Positions 38,203-42,648 of a DNA stretch of 42,648 nucleotides are shown here, one piece after another (the stretch's first letter is position 1; each line of letters starts with the position of its first letter). This DNA is from a virus, in the IMG/VR virus record IMGVR_UViG_3300034073_000587, positions 1 to 42,648 of that record; one strand, given 5' to 3'. The notes beneath the pieces are model-generated. The model was not told the origin of the DNA, searched no databases, and worked only from the letters and a program-made list of their open reading frames with translations. Both the position numbers and the translations under genes were made by a program.

Positions 38203-39129
38203 TTACGGATTCGTCCGAGTGAGTTTCAGGGACGTAGCTTCCGAACTATCATAGATCGCAACAAACGGCAGAGTGACAATCCGCGACTGAGGGTTGTCAA
38301 CCGGGATATCAGCGCCATTGATCTTGATACGCGGGAAGAGGAAGGTGTAGGGGTTCGTGCCAGTGGGATCATCCACTTCAACTTCGATAGCCGTCTCGGT
38401 CTCATTCAGGAAGCGATTGACCAGAGTGGCATCTTCAAAGTAAGCAGTGATCGTCCCTTCGACAGTAGCCATGCCATACTCAAGCTGCGGGGTCGTAGAG
38501 GCACCAACAACAAAGGTGGGAGCAAGGCTATTCGAGAGAGTAAAGTCAATGCCAGTGACCGTGGCAATCGACGAGAGGGCACTACCAGCGTTACCGATCT
38601 CGATAGCACCCGAATAGGAATCAAACGGGGCATTGGTCGAGGAGGCAGTCTTTGTAGGGTCGTCCGAAGTGCCGCTGATCGTCATATCCTTACCAACCAT
38701 CGAGAAGGTGCAAGTGACCATCTGGTTGGGACGGATCGAGACAGCCATAGACGAAACAGCCATACCCTTGAAGAGACGGAACTGAGTGATGTCAGTAGCA
38801 GCATCTTCAATCGAGAAATACTTGGGCGTGGTGCCAACCTTGAGGACGTTAGCATTCCAAGCACCGAAGAAAGCACTCTCGAAGAAAGGATCATAATCCC
38901 CTTTACGCAGATCAACGGTGATGTCACCAGCAGCCGTCCGGTTGCCATGACGATCAGTGCGGATCATACGATCAGGCTGGATATCATTCCCCTGAACACG
39001 CTCTTTACCCAGATTAAGGGAGTGGGTCGTGTAGGGAAGTTGAATTAGCGAAGGTGCGACCGGCGTAGTGCCGAAAACAGATTCGACAACATACGAAAGG
39101 CCAGAACGGCTACCCTGTGCAAAGGCCAT
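38203..39129 (-). CDS. Major tail tube protein
   Basis: The 308-aa beta-rich protein lies between the tail terminator and the tail chaperone genes, the usual tube protein position. The sequence is Thr/Ser/Gly-rich, with a tube-like core (LAFAQGSRSGLSYVVESVFG N-terminal, AGSALSSIATVTGIDFTLSN central) and the segment VSIRPNQMVTCTFSMVGKDMTI. It polymerises into the hexameric tail tube. The length is typical of TTPs with an extra domain. A large gap after it suggests separate expression control. Confidence 0.78.
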   Translation of the reverse strand: MAFAQGSRSGLSYVVESVFGTTPVAPSLIQLPYTTHSLNLGKERVQGNDIQPDRMIRTDRHGNRTAAGDITVDLRKGDYDPFFESAFFGAWNANVLKVGTTPKYFSIEDAATDITQFRLFKGMAVSSMAVSIRPNQMVTCTFSMVGKDMTISGTSDDPTKTASSTNAPFDSYSGAIEIGNAGSALSSIATVTGIDFTLSNSLAPTFVVGASTTPQLEYGMATVEGTITAYFEDATLVNRFLNETETAIEVEVDDPTGTNPYTFLFPRIKINGADIPVDNPQSRIVTLPFVAIYDSSEATSLKLTRTNP

Positions 39130-39140
39130 TGTTTATCTCC

Positions 39141-39548
39141 TTACGAATTGTAGATATACCAGCCGACATTGACTGGGGTGCAGTAGAATGGTGAGTCAAG
39201 GTAGCTGGTTCCTACCTCTGCATAATCGACAGAGACTATAAACCCGTTATAGGAGATATCTGTCGTGGCATCAAATCGGGCAAGGACGGCATCGACTATA
39301 TCGTAGTTGGCTCCGGGTCCAACATTCTCTGGGGTGCAAATAATCAGACGATACAGACCTTGATAGAGTTGTTGGGGATTGAGGCCCCGAGTGGCAGGAC
39401 GACGAAGAGTTGGAACCATCGTAGCCTTGATATAGGAAGTTCCATTCACTTGTTGGTAAGGAACATTCTGATAGGCGATTGCAGGAAGACCAGTTGATGT
39501 AGCAAGATGGTTGTCCAGACAAGCCCTGATATCATTCATTATGCTCAT
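39141..39548 (-). CDS. Tail terminator protein, DUF4128-like
   Basis: The 135-aa protein (MNDIRACLDNHLATSTGLPAIAYQNVPYQQVNGTSYIKATMVPTLRR... GLYRLIICTPENVGPGANYDIVDAVLARFD) matches the DUF4128 pattern, a tail terminator-type fold that caps the tube at the head end. The gene is coupled to the next upstream gene by ATGA and lies before the tube gene. The assignment rests on position and pattern. Confidence 0.72.
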   Translation of the reverse strand: MSIMNDIRACLDNHLATSTGLPAIAYQNVPYQQVNGTSYIKATMVPTLRRPATRGLNPQQLYQGLYRLIICTPENVGPGANYDIVDAVLARFDATTDISYNGFIVSVDYAEVGTSYLDSPFYCTPVNVGWYIYNS

Positions 39549-39958
39549 GTTCTGGACCTTACTTTTAGGATAGCACCTATCAAAAGGTTTGGTGCAACAT
39601 TTCGTAGGATTGCGAAAGTGCCATATTTAGGGTTATTTTCAACAAAACTGACATGCGGAGACTGGTTAGTAAAAAAGATTTTTTGCGGGTGTCTTGGAAG
39701 AGCGGCAATATCTTCTTTGAGTTGATTGAGAGCCTCACGCCTTTTAACAGTTGGGTCTTGTCCTTTTGGTTTATCTTTTGAACTTCTGCTCCTGCCAGCA
39801 CCACGAGTTGTTCTTATCGAGTGCGAAGTTACATATGCACCCGTATCTACAGGGGATATATCTGTAGCGTGTTGAGACAAGTCTTGTAGGAAAACCTCTA
39901 CAGTCCTGTCCAGTCTATTCTCAACATTTTTCAGGACTTTTGTAAGGCTGGCTCGCAT
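39545..39958 (-). CDS. Head-tail joining / tail completion protein (HK97 gp10-like)
   Basis: The 137-aa protein is basic, with a helical N-terminus (LTKVLKNVENRLDRTVEVFLQDLSQHATDISPVDTGAYVTSHSI), close to the V/S-P-V-D-T-G pattern of HK97 gp10-like neck proteins. The position between the neck genes and the tail terminator supports this. The C-terminal part is FFTNQSPHVSFVENNPKYGTF, typical of the family. Confidence 0.78.
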   Translation of the reverse strand: MRASLTKVLKNVENRLDRTVEVFLQDLSQHATDISPVDTGAYVTSHSIRTTRGAGRSRSSKDKPKGQDPTVKRREALNQLKEDIAALPRHPQKIFFTNQSPHVSFVENNPKYGTFAILRNVAPNLLIGAILKVRSRT

Positions 39959-39959
39959 A

Positions 39960-40322
39960 TCAATCCCTCACTTGAAGGAGATAGCACATGACATTATTAG
40001 CAGACTTGATTTCCATAACCTTGACGATATTGACCGTATCGCCTTCACCAACAATCTGATCTGTGCTGTCAGGTTGAGGTGTCGTATTGCCATTGACTAA
40101 TTTATCTGATAGGACTACACGACGATCACCACGAAGAATGTTCTCATCGTCGATCATGTCGGGGGTGTAGTCGTAGAAATATGCCCTGACCTTGTAATCT
40201 GTATTGGTCGTGGTGAGAGTTCCAGTAGCAGCAGAATATCCAGTCATTGCCCTTTTACGAAGAGTGACTGTCCTGCCATGTTCCTTAATCATGCTACGAA
40301 GCGTGGTAGGATCAAAGGCCAT
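39960..40322 (-). CDS. Head closure / neck protein
   Basis: The 120-aa beta-rich protein (TVTLRKRAMTGYSAATGTLTTTNTDYKVRAYFYDYTPDMIDDENILRGDRRVVLSD) is similar in layout to head closure or stopper proteins of siphovirus necks. It is encoded between the connector and gp10-like genes. The start overlaps the previous stop by one base (TGATG). The exact family is not secured. Confidence 0.7.
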   Translation of the reverse strand: MAFDPTTLRSMIKEHGRTVTLRKRAMTGYSAATGTLTTTNTDYKVRAYFYDYTPDMIDDENILRGDRRVVLSDKLVNGNTTPQPDSTDQIVGEGDTVNIVKVMEIKSANNVMCYLLQVRD

Positions 40323-40786
40323 CAGTCATAATCAGGGATATACTTATCCACTGCCTCCGGGTTGTTGAACTGTTCAACAGCGAACTGAGGATCAACTCGA
40401 TCCGTGTTGGCTTCTACAACACCCATAGCCGCTTTAGAGATACCGCCCGCAGAGACGCCCAGAGCGCGCCCAGAGACCCTCTTGCCCAAAGCCTCCATCT
40501 GGGTAGCCAACAAAGTGTATTGCTTGCTACGGTCGCTGTAGGAGGCTTGTAGGGCACCATCTAGTTGGGTATCTACTAGACGGGAGAACTTAGCTGAGAT
40601 GATCCTAGAGGCCCATGCAGCGGCATAGTAGACGTTGTTACCATTCTGTGCCAAGGCAAAGAAGATTTCTTCATCTTGCATCAGTTGGTCGTTTGTGTCA
40701 GTATCCCCGATAAGAAGACGGACGGAACTGAGACGGCCTGAAGCAGCCGTAGTGTTTAGATCACTGGGGTTATAACTCCAAGCCAT
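40322..40786 (-). CDS. Head-tail adaptor (connector) protein
   Basis: The 154-aa mostly helical protein (LSSVRLLIGDTDTNDQLMQDEEIFFALAQNGNNVYYAAAWASRIISAKFSRLVD) fits the four-helix adaptor subfamily that binds the portal. It lies after the capsid genes with neck genes downstream, as in most siphoviruses. The GD-TDxxDQLMQDEEI pattern recurs in phage adaptors. Confidence 0.75.
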   Translation of the reverse strand: MAWSYNPSDLNTTAASGRLSSVRLLIGDTDTNDQLMQDEEIFFALAQNGNNVYYAAAWASRIISAKFSRLVDTQLDGALQASYSDRSKQYTLLATQMEALGKRVSGRALGVSAGGISKAAMGVVEANTDRVDPQFAVEQFNNPEAVDKYIPDYD

Positions 40787-40797
40787 CTCAATATCCT

Positions 40798-41199
40798 TTA
40801 TTCGTATTCTCTACCATACACATGTCGCCAAGTTCGGATGATACCGATCTGCTTGTGCTTAATCAACGAAGTCTTGCACTTGCGACGGTTGAACTCGATA
40901 TCGTTCTTGGCCTTGTCTTTGACCTTGGCATTGATGTTCTTGACCAGAGCATGAAGCGATTCAAGGTCAAGTTCCTCAAGGCCATCACCGATCTTGGAAG
41001 TATCCGTTCCGGCTTCAAGGTCGTCATCGTGATAAAGGAACCCTTGATTATAGAGCACCTGAATACGATGACGATCCATGTTCATCTCTTTCCATTTGAA
41101 GATCGTATCGGTATCCCAGATACGTCCCCGTGCTTGAATGGGAACTTTTACAAACACGGGGCGATCAAATTGGAAAGGGATAGCACTGTGTCGGGCCAT
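40798..41199 (-). CDS. Hypothetical head-associated protein
   Basis: The 133-aa protein (MARHSAIPFQFDRPVFVKVPIQARGRIWDTDTIFKWKEMNMDRHRIQVLYNQGFLYHDDD...SLHALVKNINAKVKDK) has a basic beta-rich N-terminus and a helical C-terminus. It lies between the capsid and the adaptor genes. Similar short genes here are often small head or neck proteins, but no family is recognised. The first gene context AGCATGGCCCGACA resembles the CCCGACATG motif only partly. Confidence 0.6.
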   Translation of the reverse strand: MARHSAIPFQFDRPVFVKVPIQARGRIWDTDTIFKWKEMNMDRHRIQVLYNQGFLYHDDDLEAGTDTSKIGDGLEELDLESLHALVKNINAKVKDKAKNDIEFNRRKCKTSLIKHKQIGIIRTWRHVYGREYE

Positions 41200-41214
41200 G
41201 CTATCTCTCCCTTA

Positions 41215-42222
41215 TTAGGCAACGATGGTCGCAAAGTAGGTGCCCATCTCCGGGGCAACAACCTTATGAGCATACGCCATGTTGGCTTCGAGCATTTCGG
41301 CAATGCCCTGAACGCGGAGGAAGTCACCCGTATACGAACGAATGTCGATGCCGAAGCCCGAAGCATTGTCCAGTTCGTTCCAAGTGAAGGTGTAGCCAGC
41401 CGAGGGGACCATCAGACCAGCCGAACGGGGACGGTAGTAGAGAGCCGCAGCCTTGCCACCGATGAAGGTGTTGACTTCGGTATCACCCTCTTTGGCCGTG
41501 TTCTGCACCGCTTCCATGACGAGGAACTCTTCCACGCCAAAGATTTCAGCCAGTTTGGCATCCGTGACAAGAGCCGTGTTCGTGACGGTCGCACCACCAT
41601 TCAGACGATCAAGGATGTCCGGGTGGTTGACGAGAACATCACGGACTTCTTTGCCAACAACCATGACATTCGGCTTGAAGCCACCCGACTTGAGTTGGAC
41701 AGTCCGCATCGCAGTCGTAACGTCAACGATGGGGGTCGAAGCCGTGTAGTCCGACCACTGCTTGACCTGACCCGTGGTGGGGGTGCCAGCAACGCCCGTG
41801 TAATCCGTCGACCAAACCGAGGCCGCGAAGAACGAGTTGGCCCACTTGATCTCACGGTCAATGAGGAGTTGGTGCGTCAGCATTTGAGCGCCAGCAGCAC
41901 GGATATCGAGAGCCGCATCCTCGTTGGCAAGCGTCTCGAAGTCGAAGTCCGTCGAGATCGAGTAGACTTTCGCGCTATAGCTATCATTCGAGACAGCCAT
42001 ACCGACACGGGGCGACATTGTGCGGGGAGCGCGCTCTTGCACTTGACCAGTGCGGTTGAAATGCTCACGGTCATACTTGTAGTATTTGTCGGTTTTCTTC
42101 GACACCGGAACATTGGGGAACACGCGATCTGCAATAAACGCCGTGGAGTTTTGCAGGAACGCAATCGTGATATTGGTAAGCGGCTGGTCGATATGGACCG
42201 AACCCGGAGTAAGCATAGCCAT
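41215..42222 (-). CDS. Major capsid protein (HK97 fold, gpE-like)
   Basis: The 335-aa protein shows the HK97-fold plan: N-arm, E-loop (DKYYKYDREHFNRTGQVQERAPRTMSPRVG) and A/P domains (DRLNGGATVTNTALVTDAKLAEIFGVEEFLVMEAVQNTAKEG, TFIGGKAAALYYRPRSAGLMVPSAGYTFTWNE). It resembles capsid proteins of the lambda gpE/Phage major capsid protein E group. It has no fused protease. The order decoration, capsid, neck supports the assignment. It is probably the most abundant virion protein. Confidence 0.87.
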   Translation of the reverse strand: MAMLTPGSVHIDQPLTNITIAFLQNSTAFIADRVFPNVPVSKKTDKYYKYDREHFNRTGQVQERAPRTMSPRVGMAVSNDSYSAKVYSISTDFDFETLANEDAALDIRAAGAQMLTHQLLIDREIKWANSFFAASVWSTDYTGVAGTPTTGQVKQWSDYTASTPIVDVTTAMRTVQLKSGGFKPNVMVVGKEVRDVLVNHPDILDRLNGGATVTNTALVTDAKLAEIFGVEEFLVMEAVQNTAKEGDTEVNTFIGGKAAALYYRPRSAGLMVPSAGYTFTWNELDNASGFGIDIRSYTGDFLRVQGIAEMLEANMAYAHKVVAPEMGTYFATIVA

Positions 42223-42247
42223 CTTTGTATTCCTTTACTTAACTAGA

Positions 42248-42610
42248 TTAGGCCGTGGTCTCAGCACGCGAGAGTTCAATGGTCACGATGCGACCCGAAG
42301 CACCATCCTCAAGGGCATAGCCGAGGATAACGTCCGACGAAGCAGCCGTAACAGCTTTACCGTCAGCATCCGAAGCGATATCGTCGCCACGCGAGAAGGT
42401 GCCACCGCAAAGGACGGTCACACGACCATCGTAAGCGACCGGGATGGCTTCGCCAGCGCCCGAGGCACCGAAGAGGGCAACGCCATCAGTGCGAAGGCCG
42501 TCGCCGGTTTTGTCAACTTGGCCGTCAGCCGCAAGCGTGACGAAGGTGAACTGCGTAATCGCAGAACCCGAGATGTAGGTGCGGGTCTGCATATTTTCCG
42601 TGAATGCCAT
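42248..42610 (-). CDS. Capsid decoration protein, DUF2190-like
   Basis: The 120-aa beta-rich protein (SGSAITQFTFVTLAADGQVDKTGDGLRTDGVALFGASGAGEAIPVAYDGRVTVLCGGTFSRGDDIASDADGKAV) matches the DUF2190 capsid cement pattern. It is encoded just upstream of the capsid gene, as usual. A CAGGAG site precedes the ATG. It should bind the outer capsid surface. Confidence 0.78.
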   Translation of the reverse strand: MAFTENMQTRTYISGSAITQFTFVTLAADGQVDKTGDGLRTDGVALFGASGAGEAIPVAYDGRVTVLCGGTFSRGDDIASDADGKAVTAASSDVILGYALEDGASGRIVTIELSRAETTA

Positions 42611-42624
42611 TTTAATGACTCCTG

Positions 42625-42648
42625 TTACTTCTTGTAGGTTTCTTTGAG
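42625..42648 (-). CDS. Partial gene, last seven codons only
   Basis: On the minus strand the right edge reads LKETYKK then TAA at 42625-42627, 14 nt before the decoration protein start. The frame is chosen because it ends cleanly in front of a ribosome site. In siphovirus order this should be the scaffold or prohead protease, but nothing more can be seen. Confidence 0.35.
   Translation of the reverse strand, partial: LKETYKK

Noticed and set aside
40822-42246. Long plus-strand open frame of 474 codons antisense to the capsid and neighbouring gene
   Set aside because: It spans two clear minus-strand genes and the gap between them. The product is Arg/Val-rich with no domain pattern. Codon bias of the real genes leaves this frame open.
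1-42648. tRNA, rRNA, integrase or lysogeny genes
   Set aside because: None was seen by eye on either strand. A covariance-model tRNA search would be needed to exclude a divergent tRNA.

Overview
The window is most of the genome of a tailed dsDNA phage with siphovirus-type morphogenesis genes and a T7-like replication set. There are no rRNA, tRNA or bacterial housekeeping genes. Gene content (cobalamin-dependent class II ribonucleotide reductase, ThyX, PhoH, MazG, lone DNA methylase, Mu gp29-like portal, repetitive aquatic-type fibre) suggests a lytic phage of an alphaproteobacterium, perhaps a Roseobacter/Rhodobacter-type host. The host is inference. No integrase, repressor gene or phage RNA polymerase is visible, and sigma70-like promoters suggest use of host RNA polymerase.

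Layout. (1) 1-8591, minus strand: TerS, TerL, portal, three small virion-associated proteins, a 1183-aa repetitive tail fibre with an S74 chaperone domain, and a partial GT9-like glycosyltransferase that runs off the left edge. (2) 8592-12376: a control region. It holds a leftward late promoter with a leader hairpin, 17-bp operator-like palindromes, a terminator, a leftward cassette of five mostly tiny genes around a 500-aa Cys-rich protein, near-identical 22-bp repeats bracketing that cassette, GTTA-N4-TAAC palindromes and a five-copy 21-bp repeat array next to a rightward promoter. (3) 12377-28493, plus strand: early/middle genes, many coupled by ATGA/TGATG overlaps. In order: M28/M20-type metallopeptidase, small unknowns, primase-helicase, family A DNA polymerase, ssDNA-binding protein, ThyX, Fe-S PD-(D/E)XK nuclease, second nuclease, metallophosphoesterase, DNA methylase, MazG, NrdJ, PhoH and a DUF3310 protein. 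(4) 28502-28530: bidirectional terminator between convergent arms. (5) 28536-42648, minus strand: transcription runs from capsid (right edge) through connectors, tail tube, chaperones with a -1 frameshift, tape measure, HNH endonuclease, tail tip and endolysin to spanins and a small membrane protein.

If the genome is joined end to end (circular or permuted), the two minus-strand blocks form one late region TerS-TerL-portal-fibre-[short missing part]-capsid-tail-lysis. The missing part would hold the rest of the glycosyltransferase and probably a protease/scaffold gene, whose last codons lie at 42625-42648. Early and late transcripts would then diverge from the 8.6-12.4 kb control region and converge on the 28.5 kb terminator.

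Most notable items: the bracketed leftward cassette, the repeat-rich putative origin/control region, a canonical T_TTT_TTG slippery site in the tail chaperone genes, the 17/21-residue super-repeat and cysteine ladder of the fibre, a phage metallopeptidase with all metal ligands, and several genes under 60 codons.
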